Shown piece by piece: positions 18,217 through 31,527 of a stretch of 64,000 bases of DNA. This DNA comes from an uncultured Chlorobiaceae bacterium (GTDB taxonomy: Bacteria; Bacteroidota; Chlorobiia; Chlorobiales; Chlorobiaceae), in the NCBI GenBank assembly GCA_903836465.1, contig CAILRB010000017.1, positions 56,605 to 120,604 of the forward strand, read 5' to 3'. The notes below the pieces were generated by a model that did not search any database, had not been told where the DNA came from, and worked only from the letters and a program-made list of their open reading frames with translations. The position numbers and the translations under genes were made by a program. Position 1 is the stretch's first letter; each line of letters opens with the position of its first letter.

Positions 18217-20604
18217 TCAAAGGAGTTCCTCGCCAAGAGGAGTGGTTTCTGTGTGGCGGATCTCTTTCAGAAGTATTATGCCTTCTGCCGAAAAAGAGAA
18301 AAGAGTATCAGTTGAAAATATCATACTGTAATCTTGTGGTTTGAAAAATGGAAGAAATTTCTGACAATGTTCGTCAAGGCGTTTCAAATAGAAAAAGGTG
18401 TTTTCATCAGGTTTTTCTTTGTTCCATTCTTTGGCAAGCTTGCCTTTATCCCATGATGCGTTTCCAAGACCGGTCCCTGAAACATAAAAAGTTATCCGGT
18501 CTCCTTTGGCAATCTCCATCCCAGACTTTATGGCAATTTCGTAAGTAATAGATTTTGCACGTTTTCCGGATTTTACATCTTCAAGATACTGTTCTAAAGA
18601 ATTTTTAAAAGTCTCGGTTTTTGAAAAGTCAGATACATCCAGTTCATGCCGTTGAATTTTATCTTTGTATTCGGTGAAAAGATAGTGCAATCCATTAATA
18701 TCCTCTGATAACAACATTTCAAATCCCTTCCGGACAAAATCTCTCCCGAATTTCTCTCCACTTCTGCTGGTCAGTGATGAGCCTTTGAGGGTCATGATAT
18801 TGTCATATCCCAAAAGGGCATAATTTTTCTTCATGTAAGAGATCATTTTTTTGAAACGGCCATCAAATCCAATGTTGATCCCTTGTGGCATGAGTTTGGA
18901 AACTTCACTGACCAGCTCTTTTTCAGCCAATTCCGATCTTACATCTGGAGGTGGTATAAACAGAATTCCATCAGTATCGACCTCAATTACCTTGCATCCT
19001 CTCGCTTCAAACTCAAAAATCATTTTTTTCGCAAGGCTTTGTCCTGTTGATGTTACCTTGTCAGCTTCAAGAAAATCGTTGAATATACCACTGTTGAAGC
19101 CGAGATAACCGTACATTGCATTGATAAGAATTTTGAATGAACTTTGCATCGCATCAAAATTAGCTGCCAGCGAGGTATTGCCAACTTCCTTTTCTTCGCG
19201 TGATCTGTCTTTTGCTTTGAAACGCAGCTCCTTCAAATCGTTCACCACCCCCGGAAACACCCTTAATTCATCACTTTTAGGGCATATATTGTAGGAAAGC
19301 ATGATCGAAGGATAGAGAGATTCTACATCAGCATAGACTATTGGCCCAAGAATTCCTTTTAGGAAGACTTCGGTATAACCACCATAGTGCTGCTGACCGG
19401 AAGAGGGCTTAGGAATAGATTGTTTACGCCGCAGATATTCTCTGACAAGAAGAATTTCAATTTTTGCAGCCTGCCCAATGCGTGCTGTCATGGCATAGGT
19501 ATAGGGCAGCATTTGTGCCAGGTAGAAATTACTGCCGGAAAGTAGTGATGAAAGCGCTCTGGTTTCACGAACATCATCAAGAGCGTATGCAAGCAGCTTC
19601 TCATGATTACTTTTCCACAGAGATGCAATATCCTTGTAATCAATATAGGTACGATCAGGTGAGGCAAAGCCGAAATGTTTTGCTACTGCTTTAAGACCGT
19701 AACTCTGCATCGAGCGTTTAGAAACATCATAACTCTGAACAAGGAAGAGTGTATCAATGACATGTCTTCCTGGTATATCATAGAAGGTGTAATCTATACT
19801 TCTTTCAGCAAACCGAATGCTTGCCGGGTATGTTTTAGGGAGCATACCATTGCGTCCAATGGTAAATGGTATACCATGTCGTTCACACCGGCGCTGTAGA
19901 TAGGGAAGGTCAAAATTGAAAATGTTGTGACCCTCAATAACATCAGGATCCAATTTTGTAATCAAGGCTACCAGTTCTTCAAGCAACTTCTTTTCGGAGC
20001 CGTATTTTGAATGAAGCACCGCTTCCCATCCACGACTATCGCTCAGAGAGACAATAATTACCTCATCATCATTACCAGCAAATCCTCCAGAATGCTTTCT
20101 TGTCGGGTCGTAATTTGTTTCAATATCAAGCTGTATCCGATAGAGGTCGTCGAACATCATACCCTTGAAAAGGGTTTTGCCGCTCTGAAGCAGATATTGT
20201 GTTACAGCATCTCCCTTATTATAGACAAGAGAGTTACTGTCGTATGAATTATTATTGTTTTCTGTTTCAATGTTACTAAACCTTCTTTTATTGATGAATT
20301 CAACGGCATTTCTTTGATTTCGCCAGCTTCTGAAAATGACAAGACACTGGTAATAATTGGATCCTCCAAGCTTTACCAGCCAGAATTTATCTTTATCTTC
20401 AGGCACAAAGCCATCAAGCAGAGAACTGTCTGACAGAAAAAAAAATGGGTAAACCAGCTCATCATGAAATCGAACTATACCATTATCCCGGTTAAATACT
20501 CTTACATGAGTATCTGAAAGTTGGTATGCGCCAACAATACTCTGTTCTTTATCTTTACCGAATAAGAGATCGTTGGTTATGATATCGCTGATGATGCTAT
20601 CCAT
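18217..20604 (-). CDS. Family B DNA polymerase (DNA polymerase II-like)
   Basis: This is a 795-residue family B polymerase with proofreading exonuclease. Exonuclease motifs are IQLDIET near residue 160, [13 protein letters not shown] near 240 and YALDDVRET near 340. Polymerase motif A is [12 protein letters not shown] near 425, motif [17 protein letters not shown] near 495, and motif [10 protein letters not shown] near 545. All the catalytic aspartates are present, so the enzyme should be active. Family B polymerases are absent from many bacteria and usually serve in damage tolerance when present. The neighbours are mnmG and the flavodiiron gene; there is no adjacent clamp or partner subunit. 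Confidence 0.93.
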   Translation of the reverse strand: MDSIISDIITNDLLFGKDKEQSIVGAYQLSDTHVRVFNRDNGIVRFHDELVYPFFFLSDSSLLDGFVPEDKDKFWLVKLGGSNYYQCLVIFRSWRNQRNAVEFINKRRFSNIETENNNNSYDSNSLVYNKGDAVTQYLLQSGKTLFKGMMFDDLYRIQLDIETNYDPTRKHSGGFAGNDDEVIIVSLSDSRGWEAVLHSKYGSEKKLLEELVALITKLDPDVIEGHNIFNFDLPYLQRRCERHGIPFTIGRNGMLPKTYPASIRFAERSIDYTFYDIPGRHVIDTLFLVQSYDVSKRSMQSYGLKAVAKHFGFASPDRTYIDYKDIASLWKSNHEKLLAYALDDVRETRALSSLLSGSNFYLAQMLPYTYAMTARIGQAAKIEILLVREYLRRKQSIPKPSSGQQHYGGYTEVFLKGILGPIVYADVESLYPSIMLSYNICPKSDELRVFPGVVNDLKELRFKAKDRSREEKEVGNTSLAANFDAMQSSFKILINAMYGYLGFNSGIFNDFLEADKVTSTGQSLAKKMIFEFEARGCKVIEVDTDGILFIPPPDVRSELAEKELVSEVSKLMPQGINIGFDGRFKKMISYMKKNYALLGYDNIMTLKGSSLTSRSGEKFGRDFVRKGFEMLLSEDINGLHYLFTEYKDKIQRHELDVSDFSKTETFKNSLEQYLEDVKSGKRAKSITYEIAIKSGMEIAKGDRITFYVSGTGLGNASWDKGKLAKEWNKEKPDENTFFYLKRLDEHCQKFLPFFKPQDYSMIFSTDTLFSFSAEGIILLKEIRHTETTPLGEELL

Positions 20605-20647
20605 AGCTGCTCGTTAAAATAGTTGCCTGAGTATACGTTATAATAAA

Positions 20648-20663
20648 CGTTTCACGTGAAACA
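20648..20663. promoter_or_regulatory. parS-like centromere site (15 of 16 bases)
   Basis: CGTTTCACGTGAAACA differs from the widely conserved ParB binding site TGTTTCACGTGAAACA only in its first base. The palindromic core GTTTCACGTGAAAC is intact. It lies 9 bases beyond the mnmG stop and about 43 bases upstream of the polymerase start. Confidence 0.85.
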
Positions 20664-20672
20664 TTGATTATT

Positions 20673-22547
20673 TCAGCGTCCTAGATGGATCAGGAGAACG
20701 GAGATATCAGAGGGTGAGACCCCAAGAATTCTTGATGCCTGACCAATTGTCTCCGGCTGATGTTTTTTCATTTTTTCCTTTCCTTCATTTGAAAGACCAG
20801 AAACAGTATCATACCTGAAAGAAGGAGGTATTTGATGTGAATCAAGTCGATGAATTCTTTCAGCCATAAGGAGGTCTCGCTTAAGATAACCTTCATATTT
20901 CAGATCAATCTCTACTTGTTCATAGAGTAAAAGGCTATTTGTTATAGCGTTTACAGTGCTTTTCAACAAGCTAGATGCTTCAATGAGCGTTACAAGATGA
21001 ATTCCTGGCCGTTTCAAAAGGGATAAAGCGTTTTGTGAGTTCTGAACGCTTGGATACCCAAGTGCTAAGAGAATTGGGTTTATCTCAGAGGCAGGAACCC
21101 TTGTATGTAATAAAAGTTCTTTCACCTCATCTATACAGTTAATATTCTTGTTGCATGCAGAAAAGGTAATTTCATCAATGAGTCCTGCTACAAATCCAAA
21201 ATGCCTCAGACGGATATCGGCATTGTCATGGCGAAGCAAAAGACGGTGTTCAGCAGAAGAGGTAAACATTCGATAAGGTTCGCTTGTCTCTTTTGTGATG
21301 AGATCGTCGATAAGTACTCCAATGTAAGCATCGGATCGTTTCAAGAAAAGAGGAGGACGTCTGAGTATCTTCAGTGCCGCATTAATACCTGCCATCAGTC
21401 CTTGCGCCCCTGCCTCTTCATAACCCGAAGTCCCGTTAATCTGACCAGCAAAGTAGAGATCAGAAACTAACTTTGTTTCAAGTGTTCTTTTTATTTGATG
21501 TGGAAAAAAGTAATCATATTCAATTGCATAACCAGGCCTGATCATTTTTGCCATATTCAGACCAGCAATAGAGCGCAACCCCTCTAGCTGAATCTCTTCC
21601 GGCAGTGACGTTGAAAAGCCGTTAACATACATTTCATTTGTTTCGAAACCTTCCGGTTCGAGAAATATATGGTGACTTGTTTTGTCCGGAAAACGACAGA
21701 TTTTATCTTCAATCGACGGACAGTATCTTGGACCTACACCCTGTACCTTCCCTGTAAATAATGGCGATCGGTCAAATCCTTTTTTCAGTATTTCATGAGT
21801 TAATAAGTTTGTTTTTGTAACAAAACAGCTTATTTGACGACGGTTTACGTTCGGGATTGTGTTGAACGAAAAGGTAACAGGTTCCACGTCTCCTTGTTGT
21901 TCATCTACCATTGAGTAGTCAACACTTCTCGCATCAATGCGTGGTGGGGTGCCAGTTTTAAGTCTTCCTGCGGCAAAGCCCAGACTGACAAGGTTCTCAG
22001 TAAGGCCATAAACCGGCGGTTCTGCAATGGTTCTTCCTCCGGCATAATGGTTCATACCGATATGAATAAGTCCATTCAGAAATGTTCCGCAGGTGAGAAT
22101 TGCTGCTTTAGCATTGATGGTTCTGCCGGACGACAGAATTACAGCGCGAAAAATATTTGAAGAGCACTCAATTGAAGTTACAGTATCCTGAAGAAGATCA
22201 ATATTCTTTTCTTCTTCAATTACTTTTTTCATATACAGCGAGTACAAGGTTCGATCGGCCTGTGCTCTCGGAGAGTGCATTGCCGGACCTTTACTTCTAT
22301 TGAGCATCCGAAACTGTATCCCTGTCGAATCTATAGCTTTTCCCATTTCCCCTCCCAGCGCATCAATTTCTCTGGCAATCTGCCCTTTCGCCACACCTCC
22401 AATCGCCGGGTTGCATGACATTCGCGCTATTGCCGTAAGATCTGATGAGATGAGGAGACATGAACATCCCATCCTTGCTGCAGCCAGTACAGCTTCGCAT
22501 CCAGCATGGCCTGCACCTGTAACAATGATATCATACATAAAAGACAA
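20673..22547 (-). CDS. mnmG: tRNA uridine 5-carboxymethylaminomethyl modification enzyme MnmG (GidA)
   Basis: MnmG, with MnmE, installs the cmnm5 group at wobble U34 of certain tRNAs using FAD and methylene-tetrahydrofolate. The 624-residue product begins with the FAD-binding [23 protein letters not shown]. It contains [23 protein letters not shown] near residue 45, [19 protein letters not shown] near 82, [10 protein letters not shown] near 150, and the catalytic-cysteine block YCPSIEDKI near 273. The C-terminal domain is of full length, with [17 protein letters not shown] near 435. The gene lies within about 10 kb of dnaA and is bracketed by two parS-like sites, the usual gidA position near the origin. 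Confidence 0.98.
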   Translation of the reverse strand: MSFMYDIIVTGAGHAGCEAVLAAARMGCSCLLISSDLTAIARMSCNPAIGGVAKGQIAREIDALGGEMGKAIDSTGIQFRMLNRSKGPAMHSPRAQADRTLYSLYMKKVIEEEKNIDLLQDTVTSIECSSNIFRAVILSSGRTINAKAAILTCGTFLNGLIHIGMNHYAGGRTIAEPPVYGLTENLVSLGFAAGRLKTGTPPRIDARSVDYSMVDEQQGDVEPVTFSFNTIPNVNRRQISCFVTKTNLLTHEILKKGFDRSPLFTGKVQGVGPRYCPSIEDKICRFPDKTSHHIFLEPEGFETNEMYVNGFSTSLPEEIQLEGLRSIAGLNMAKMIRPGYAIEYDYFFPHQIKRTLETKLVSDLYFAGQINGTSGYEEAGAQGLMAGINAALKILRRPPLFLKRSDAYIGVLIDDLITKETSEPYRMFTSSAEHRLLLRHDNADIRLRHFGFVAGLIDEITFSACNKNINCIDEVKELLLHTRVPASEINPILLALGYPSVQNSQNALSLLKRPGIHLVTLIEASSLLKSTVNAITNSLLLYEQVEIDLKYEGYLKRDLLMAERIHRLDSHQIPPSFRYDTVSGLSNEGKEKMKKHQPETIGQASRILGVSPSDISVLLIHLGR

Positions 22548-22549
22548 AT

Positions 22550-22565
22550 TGTTTCACGTGAAACA
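22550..22565. promoter_or_regulatory. Perfect parS site
   Basis: TGTTTCACGTGAAACA is an exact match to the 16-base parS consensus bound by ParB. It begins 2 bases upstream of the mnmG start codon, so it overlaps the mnmG leader. Confidence 0.92.
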
Positions 22566-22930
22566 TCCGTTGATTAATGAGCGAAATAAAATAATAGCAC
22601 TTTCCTTGCAGTTTACCCTGTCTGATTCTGCAATATATCGGAAGATGTATTATAAGAGTGTTATTGGTCGATAGTAGTAATCATTGATTATTTAGAATGG
22701 TACTTACTTATTAGGGTTAAAATGGTAAAAAAGGGAAAAAGTTGAGTATCATAACCGGTGACAGAAAACAGTTTCGGATATCGTCTGATAAAATGAAATA
22801 CTGGCGAAAGTTCTCTTTAAGCAAGTTGAAGATAAGGGCTCTTGAGTGAACCTCTGATTGTTAGTTAATCACTACCCCATTTTATATATTGGCTGAATTA
22901 TTTTTTCCGAGAGCAACGCTATGTCTATCC
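22566..22930. other. Intergenic region between mnmG and secD
   Basis: About 365 bases of AT-rich DNA separate the divergent mnmG and secD genes. Promoters for both must lie here. No coding frame or further structured element stood out. The secD frame stays open upstream to a TTG at 22889, but the extra 14 residues do not look like a SecD start. Confidence 0.5.
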
Positions 22931-24784
22931 ATGAAAAATAAACGTTTAAACCTTCTTCTGATTGCGGTAGTCACTTTTGTGGCGGCTTGGTCTTTATGGC
23001 CTACCTGGAGGGACTACTCTCTTTCGAAACAGCTCAATAGTTTTGGGTCTGCTCAGGACAGTTTGAAATATGCGCTTAGTCACCGTGAGGATATCGAGGA
23101 CGCCCGGAAAAAAAGTCTGAAACTTGGTCTGGATTTAAAAGGCGGGATGCATCTCGTTATGGAGGTTGATCAGGTAGATCTGTTTGAACAGAAAGCATGG
23201 AATAAAGATGCGAAGTTTGCCGCCATTATGCAGGCCGTCAGGGCAAAGTCAACCCAAACGGATGCACGGGTTATCGATCTTCTGGTTGCTGAGTTTAAAA
23301 ATGAAAATATTCGCCTTAGCCGCTATTTTTATGATATCCGCAACAGCGATCAGGAAATTGTAGGAAAGCTGGAAAAGGAATCAGATGAGGCGTTAAGTCG
23401 CGCCAAAGAGATTATCCGCAATCGTATTGACCAGTATGGTGTTGCTGAACCGGTTATTACCACACAGGGCAGCAGAAAAATCATTATTGAGCTTCCTGGC
23501 GTTTCAGACGAAAACAGAGTGAGAAACCTGCTGAAAGGGACCGCCAAGCTTGAATTCAGGCTTTTGCGAGAACCGGAAATGATGGTCAGGACGCTTGACA
23601 GGATCAACACCTATCTTGTCGACAACGGTGCAGCCGCACACGGGGCAACAGTTCCCGATTCGTCAGCCGCCGTTCATGCTCCTCTTCCGCAATCGGGTAG
23701 CACGCCAACGCAGCCAGACAGCAAGTCGGCTTCTACTAAACCGCTTTATGATGTAATCGGTGTATTTCAGAACGGAACAGCCTATACTTCAGAGCATACC
23801 AAGGAGTTTGTCAGCGCGTTGTTGCATCGCAGTGACATACAGGCACTTTTGCCCCCTGATACAGAACTGCTTCTGGCTGCTAAACCGGATGTCGGTAAAA
23901 CCGGGGAAAAGCTCTATTCCATCTATCTTGTCAAAAAGGCTCCAGAGTTGACTGGTGGTGTTATTACAGAGGCCAAGGCTACTTTTGGATCTCAGGGTGT
24001 TCAGCCAGAGGTATTGATGTCGATGAACTCTGAAGGAACCTCGAAATGGGCCCGTATTACCGGAGCCAATATCGGCAAACGTATTGCAATTGTTCTTGAT
24101 GGTGCGGTTTACAGCGCTCCTGTCGTACAGTCCAAGATTCCCAATGGCAATTCGGTGATCAACGGAATTGAAAGTCTTGAGGAGGCAAAGGATCTTGAAA
24201 TTGTGCTTAAAGCAGGTGCGCTTCCCGCTCCTGTCAGGATTACTGAAGAACGAAGCGTCGGACCATCACTTGGCGCTGATTACATCCGTGCAGGTATGCA
24301 GTCTCTTGCATGGGCCTTCTGTGCCGTGTCGATCTTTATGCTTGTCTACTACAAGAAAGCAGGTATAGCGGCCGATATAGCCCTGGTACTTAACATTCTT
24401 ATAGTGCTTTCAGTACTTGCAGGATTCAACGCCTCTCTTTCATTGCCAGGCATTGCCGGCATTGTGCTGACCATTGGTATGGCGGTCGATGCCAACGTCT
24501 TGATCTATGAGAGGATACGAGAAGAGCTTGCTGAAGGCAAGAGTGTTGTCTCAGCCGTCACGCAGGGTTATGACCGGGCGTTTTCTTCGATTCTTGATTC
24601 ACATGTGACGACCCTGTCTGCAGCCTTCCTGCTCTATACCTATGGGATCGGCCCAATTCAGGGGTTTGCTGTTACCCTGATGATTGGCACCTCGGCGAGC
24701 CTGTTTACAGCAATCGTGGTGACCAGAGAGATCTTCCATCTGCTGCTTGCCAAAAACCTTATGTCAGATAAAAGTTTCGGTTAA
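22931..24784 (+). CDS. secD: Protein translocase subunit SecD
   Basis: SecD works with SecF and SecYEG, using the proton gradient to complete export of preproteins. From the ATG at 22931 ([13 protein letters not shown]) the product has 617 residues: a first membrane helix, a large periplasmic region with [16 protein letters not shown] near 60, and the [29 protein letters not shown] block near 165. A variable alanine/serine/proline-rich insert lies near 235-265. Five C-terminal membrane helices carry [23 protein letters not shown] near 530. secF follows 21 bases later. The RND-type conserved residues are all present. Confidence 0.97.
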   Translation: MKNKRLNLLLIAVVTFVAAWSLWPTWRDYSLSKQLNSFGSAQDSLKYALSHREDIEDARKKSLKLGLDLKGGMHLVMEVDQVDLFEQKAWNKDAKFAAIMQAVRAKSTQTDARVIDLLVAEFKNENIRLSRYFYDIRNSDQEIVGKLEKESDEALSRAKEIIRNRIDQYGVAEPVITTQGSRKIIIELPGVSDENRVRNLLKGTAKLEFRLLREPEMMVRTLDRINTYLVDNGAAAHGATVPDSSAAVHAPLPQSGSTPTQPDSKSASTKPLYDVIGVFQNGTAYTSEHTKEFVSALLHRSDIQALLPPDTELLLAAKPDVGKTGEKLYSIYLVKKAPELTGGVITEAKATFGSQGVQPEVLMSMNSEGTSKWARITGANIGKRIAIVLDGAVYSAPVVQSKIPNGNSVINGIESLEEAKDLEIVLKAGALPAPVRITEERSVGPSLGADYIRAGMQSLAWAFCAVSIFMLVYYKKAGIAADIALVLNILIVLSVLAGFNASLSLPGIAGIVLTIGMAVDANVLIYERIREELAEGKSVVSAVTQGYDRAFSSILDSHVTTLSAAFLLYTYGIGPIQGFAVTLMIGTSASLFTAIVVTREIFHLLLAKNLMSDKSFG

Positions 24785-24805
24785 TATTTCAAGACGTTTC
24801 AACTC

Positions 24806-25741
24806 ATGAGGATATTTCAGAAGACCAACTTTAACTTTATCCGGTATCGTAAAATTGCGTACGGTTTTTCTATCATGCTGCTGCTTGCGGGCATGGTTTC
24901 GCTCGTCGTTAAAGGGCTGAACTACGGGATTGATTTCAGGGGTGGTTCCGAGGTGGTGATACGGTTCGACAAAAACATTGATGTCGGGCAGATTCGTTCG
25001 GTTCTTGATGCGGCAGGTGTTTCAGGAACTCTGAAGCAGTATGGCATGGATCGCTCATTCCTCTTCAGCACCGTCTTCCAGGGAGATAGCGGGCAACTGA
25101 AATCCTTGGTATCCAACGCCCTCAACGACCGTATCAAGGGGAACCATCATGAAATTGTTCGTATTGATGCCGTAGGTCCGAGTATTGCCTCCGATTTGAA
25201 ATGGTCGGCGGTAAAGGCGCTTTTTGCATCTCTCTTTGCAATCCTTCTTTATGTAGGGTTCAGGTTTGAAATCAAATTTGCAACGGCAGGCGTGATTGCG
25301 ATTTTTCATGATATCCTGACGGTGCTGGGGCTCTTCAGCATTCTTGGAGGGATCTTTACCTTCATGCCGCTTGAAATGGATCAGAGCATTATAGCTGCGT
25401 TTCTTACGATTGCCGGTTATTCCATTACCGATACCGTGGTCGTCTACGATCGTATCCGGGAGAGAATACGGGGGCAGAAACCCTCTGAATATGAAAGGAT
25501 TTTCAATGAAAGTATGAACCAGACGCTCAGCCGCACGATTATAACGTCCGGAACAGTGCTTCTCTCGGTTTTTGTGCTTTTTATCTTTGCCGGACCAGCC
25601 ATCAGAGGTTTTGCTTTTGCCGTCTTTACCGGGATTATGATAGGCACCTATTCATCAATCTTTGTCGCGGCACCATTGGTGTACGACTGGCTCAGGCTTA
25701 CCAAAAGTGCTGTTCATCTGAGAGGAAGCAAGATTTCCTGA
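24806..25741 (+). CDS. secF: Protein translocase subunit SecF
   Basis: This is the partner of SecD in the export motor. The 311-residue product has GLNYGIDFRGGSEVVIRF near residue 37-54, a small periplasmic domain, and the membrane block with GYSITDTVVVYDRIRER near 205 and NESMNQTLSRTIITSGTVLLSV near 233. Length and order are standard. It is co-oriented with and immediately downstream of secD. A SurA-like chaperone follows about 100 bases later, so the three envelope-biogenesis genes may share regulation. Confidence 0.97.
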   Translation: MRIFQKTNFNFIRYRKIAYGFSIMLLLAGMVSLVVKGLNYGIDFRGGSEVVIRFDKNIDVGQIRSVLDAAGVSGTLKQYGMDRSFLFSTVFQGDSGQLKSLVSNALNDRIKGNHHEIVRIDAVGPSIASDLKWSAVKALFASLFAILLYVGFRFEIKFATAGVIAIFHDILTVLGLFSILGGIFTFMPLEMDQSIIAAFLTIAGYSITDTVVVYDRIRERIRGQKPSEYERIFNESMNQTLSRTIITSGTVLLSVFVLFIFAGPAIRGFAFAVFTGIMIGTYSSIFVAAPLVYDWLRLTKSAVHLRGSKIS

Positions 25742-25838
25742 GAGCCTTTGTCATGATGTTGAGAGTGATGCAATCTGTACCATTGAGCCCTTTGCGGCCG
25801 GAGAACTTAAAAAATATTCATCAGTCAGGAGTCGGTGC

Positions 25839-29102
<3,264 letters not shown>

Positions 29103-29173
29103 CTATAACTTGTGAGATGAAACTTGATATACAAGATAATAAAAATGCCGTTATTATGCTTGCCTTATGTCAC

Positions 29174-29566
29174 TCAGGAGGAGGCCCAGAAGGCGTCCTG
29201 AAAATGTTCGACCGTAAAGGAGTTTATCCTGTTTTCCTCCATTCCCTGCACCAGAATCGCCACGACATCGAAACGGCAGTCAGTATCGATTTTGCCGAAT
29301 AAGGTAAGGTACGCACGAGCGGCCTTGATGATTTCCCGCTGTTTTTGTGGTGTTACCGCTTCGGCAGGATGCCCATGAGCAGAAGAGAATCTGGTTTTCA
29401 CCTCAACAAAGCAGAGGGTTTGCTTCTGCAGGGCGATGATATCAATTTCATTCCGATGAAAGCGGTAATTGCGCTCCATGATCCGATATCCCTCCCTGGC
29501 CAGATAGTCGGCAGCAATCTGCTCCCCCTCCGGTCCGAGCAGGTGCGGATCGTAGGCAACCTTCAT
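29174..29566 (-). CDS. UPF0102 (YraN) family endonuclease-like protein
   Basis: YraN-type proteins have a PD-(D/E)xK nuclease-like fold similar to Holliday-junction resolvases; their biological role is unsettled. From [11 protein letters not shown] the product has 130 residues. It shows [25 protein letters not shown] at the start, then the presumptive active site [20 protein letters not shown] (E, D, then ExK) near 40-60. The ATG shares four bases with the rnhB stop (ATGA), the usual rnhB-yraN coupling. An open frame 17 codons longer lies inside rnhB and was not used. Confidence 0.9.
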   Translation of the reverse strand: MKVAYDPHLLGPEGEQIAADYLAREGYRIMERNYRFHRNEIDIIALQKQTLCFVEVKTRFSSAHGHPAEAVTPQKQREIIKAARAYLTLFGKIDTDCRFDVVAILVQGMEENRINSFTVEHFQDAFWASS

Positions 29567-30183
29567 GGCTTTTCGCCCAGTTGTCGAAGCTTGAAGCTTA
29601 AACGGTGAATCGGGCATCGTCCGTGCAGCCTGATCGCCTCAACGTGAGCCTTGGTGGCATAGCCAGCATGGCGTTCAAAACCGTAGTGCGGGTATTGCGC
29701 TCCATACGCGACCATCACCTCATCCCTGTGCGTTTTGGCCAGCACGGATGCTGCCGCAATTGAAAAGACCTTGGAATCACCCTTCACAATGGTTTCATAA
29801 GGAATGGGAAGGTCAGTTCTGAACCGGTTTCCATCCACAAGCAGCAGTTCAGGTATTTTTGGTAAAGACATGACGGCGTTATTCATGGCAAGCATGGTCG
29901 CCTGAAGAATGTTGATTCGGTCAATAATGTCGTGGTCAACTGCAGCGATCGTCCAGAACGCAGCGGCTTTTTTGATGGCAGGAGCGAGCCTGTTCCTCTC
30001 TCCCGCTGAAAGCTGCTTGGAATCATTCAGAAGTTCCAGAACAGTATCGTCAGGCCGGAACCAGCGCGGAAAAACAACTGCTGCGGCAACCACAGGCCCG
30101 GCAAGAGGACCCCGGCCAGCCTCGTCAATGCCGCAGATTCGCCTTGATTGTCTCCAAAGAGGCCATTCGTAGTCAGTAATCAT
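29563..30183 (-). CDS. rnhB: Ribonuclease HII
   Basis: RNase HII removes ribonucleotides and RNA from RNA-DNA hybrids. The 206-residue product carries [22 protein letters not shown] at about 17-38 (the catalytic DE pair), [13 protein letters not shown] near 55, the LLVDGNRF block near 114 (third acidic residue), [20 protein letters not shown] near 136-155, and [25 protein letters not shown] near the end. It is translationally coupled to the UPF0102 gene downstream. It marks the left border of the accessory island that follows. Confidence 0.97.
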   Translation of the reverse strand: MITDYEWPLWRQSRRICGIDEAGRGPLAGPVVAAAVVFPRWFRPDDTVLELLNDSKQLSAGERNRLAPAIKKAAAFWTIAAVDHDIIDRINILQATMLAMNNAVMSLPKIPELLLVDGNRFRTDLPIPYETIVKGDSKVFSIAAASVLAKTHRDEVMVAYGAQYPHYGFERHAGYATKAHVEAIRLHGRCPIHRLSFKLRQLGEKP

Positions 30184-30631
30184 GAGTGAATCACACCGGT
30201 ATTGTGAACAATTCAGGGTTGCAACTTAAGCAGAGCAAAACAATTTTATAAGATATTTTTTCCTCACGAATACTGTTATCAATCACACATCAAAGAGATA
30301 TACCGCATTTGCGGGATGCAATATGCCGTTAATAAGGGATTTACAATGCGCATTCTTTTGTTGATTTTATTATCAGGTTATTCCTGATGTCATGTTTTCC
30401 CACTCTTGTAAACGCTCTTGTCACTTATGGCAATCTCAATTTTAGCGTGGTTCTCGGCCACCTTCCAGTGGGTTCATTTCCTGAAAGAGTCAGCCCGTTT
30501 TAACTATTCCGGATGTAAAAAGCTGAACACAGCATCCACAGGCAGTGATTCTCATAAAAGCAGTGCTCGCATTTTATCGCCTGAAGAGGAGATTATCATC
30601 CAGATGGCAAAAGAGTATCCCACACTCTTCA
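30184..30631. other. Intergenic stretch at the left edge of the accessory island
   Basis: The roughly 450 bases between rnhB and the DUF2461 gene are AT-rich and hold only one weak open frame (next entry). No repeat, tRNA or attachment-like sequence was recognised, so how the island joined the chromosome here is not visible. Confidence 0.4.
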
Positions 30632-30639
30632 TCACATAA
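30427..30639 (+). CDS. Possible small hypothetical protein
   Basis: A 70-codon frame begins MAISILAWFSATFQWVHFL and ends SPEEEIIIQMAKEYPTLFIT. There is no recognised family, no good ribosome-binding site, and the end overlaps the convergent DUF2461 stop by 8 bases. The acidic, well-formed C-terminus is the only sign it may be real. It could equally be a chance frame. Confidence 0.22.
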   Translation: MAISILAWFSATFQWVHFLKESARFNYSGCKKLNTASTGSDSHKSSARILSPEEEIIIQMAKEYPTLFIT

Positions 30640-31306
30640 GCAATAAAGCCCTGTTCAAAAAGTGAACAAGCGGGTTAACCGCCCGGAAAACTTCAGCCAA
30701 CTCTGCCACAAATCCAGGGTCCGTAACTTCATGATCCGCAAAAAATCGCTGGGTGTAGTATCCTTTGAACTTGAGATACTCTGACGCAGGATTGGAACTA
30801 TCATACCCTTTCGGCGGCCTTTTCAATTTCCCTGAAGGCAAGATGCCCTCCGGAAAATGGCGAACAAACCCTTTCTCCGCAATAATCGATTGCCACTCAT
30901 CGAAATGAGCATCAATTTCCCGCCTTGTCTGCTCCAGAACGACAGGTTCGGGCATGTAGATTCCTCCACCCGCAAACGATCCTCCCGGTTCAAGATGAAG
31001 ATAATAGCCGCCCCAGGGGCTTTTTCTGCCTCCCTTGTTGATAAAAGCAAAGAAATTTGTCTTGTAGGGCGACTTCTCCTTTGAAAAACGGATATCGCGG
31101 TTGATCCGCATGATGCAGCTTTTCGGATCAAGATGAGAGGTTGCAATATCTCCGTCGAACGCGGTAATTGCCGCAAGAAGCTGAAGTACCGTCTCAAACA
31201 TCTCGCCGTATGCCTGCTGGTACTCTGCTTTATGCTCCCCGAACCAGAGTCGGTCATTATTGGCTTTCAGGTCACACAGAAAGGCAAGCGTTGCGTTGGT
31301 AATCAT
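30632..31306 (-). CDS. DUF2461 family protein
   Basis: From MITNATLAFLCDLKANNDRLWF the product has 224 residues and shows the DUF2461 pattern: NNDRLWFGEHKAEYQQA near residue 14, MRINRDIRFSKEKSPYKTNF near 70, and GGYYLHLEPGGSFAGGGIYMPEP near 97. Members are soluble proteins of about 210-230 residues, widespread but without an established function. A longer frame of 37 extra codons exists but lacks family similarity. It is convergent with the small frame at 30427 and divergent from the Fic gene 221 bases away. Confidence 0.85.
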   Translation of the reverse strand: MITNATLAFLCDLKANNDRLWFGEHKAEYQQAYGEMFETVLQLLAAITAFDGDIATSHLDPKSCIMRINRDIRFSKEKSPYKTNFFAFINKGGRKSPWGGYYLHLEPGGSFAGGGIYMPEPVVLEQTRREIDAHFDEWQSIIAEKGFVRHFPEGILPSGKLKRPPKGYDSSNPASEYLKFKGYYTQRFFADHEVTDPGFVAELAEVFRAVNPLVHFLNRALLLM

Positions 31307-31527
31307 GGGGCAAATGGTATGCGTTTTGAAAAACATGGCCACCACAGAAGTTACGCTGTATTTTTTATTCTTGAAAGAGGGTTGCCTGAAACAGGATGAA
31401 AAGTTCGAGAAAGTCATCTTTCGGGGGCCATGTTTGCTGTTGATGCTTTTTTGAACTTGTCTCTTATTTTATGATGTGGTATTTTTGTAAGTACTCGATC
31501 TTCATATTTTAATTTACCATTGAAAAC

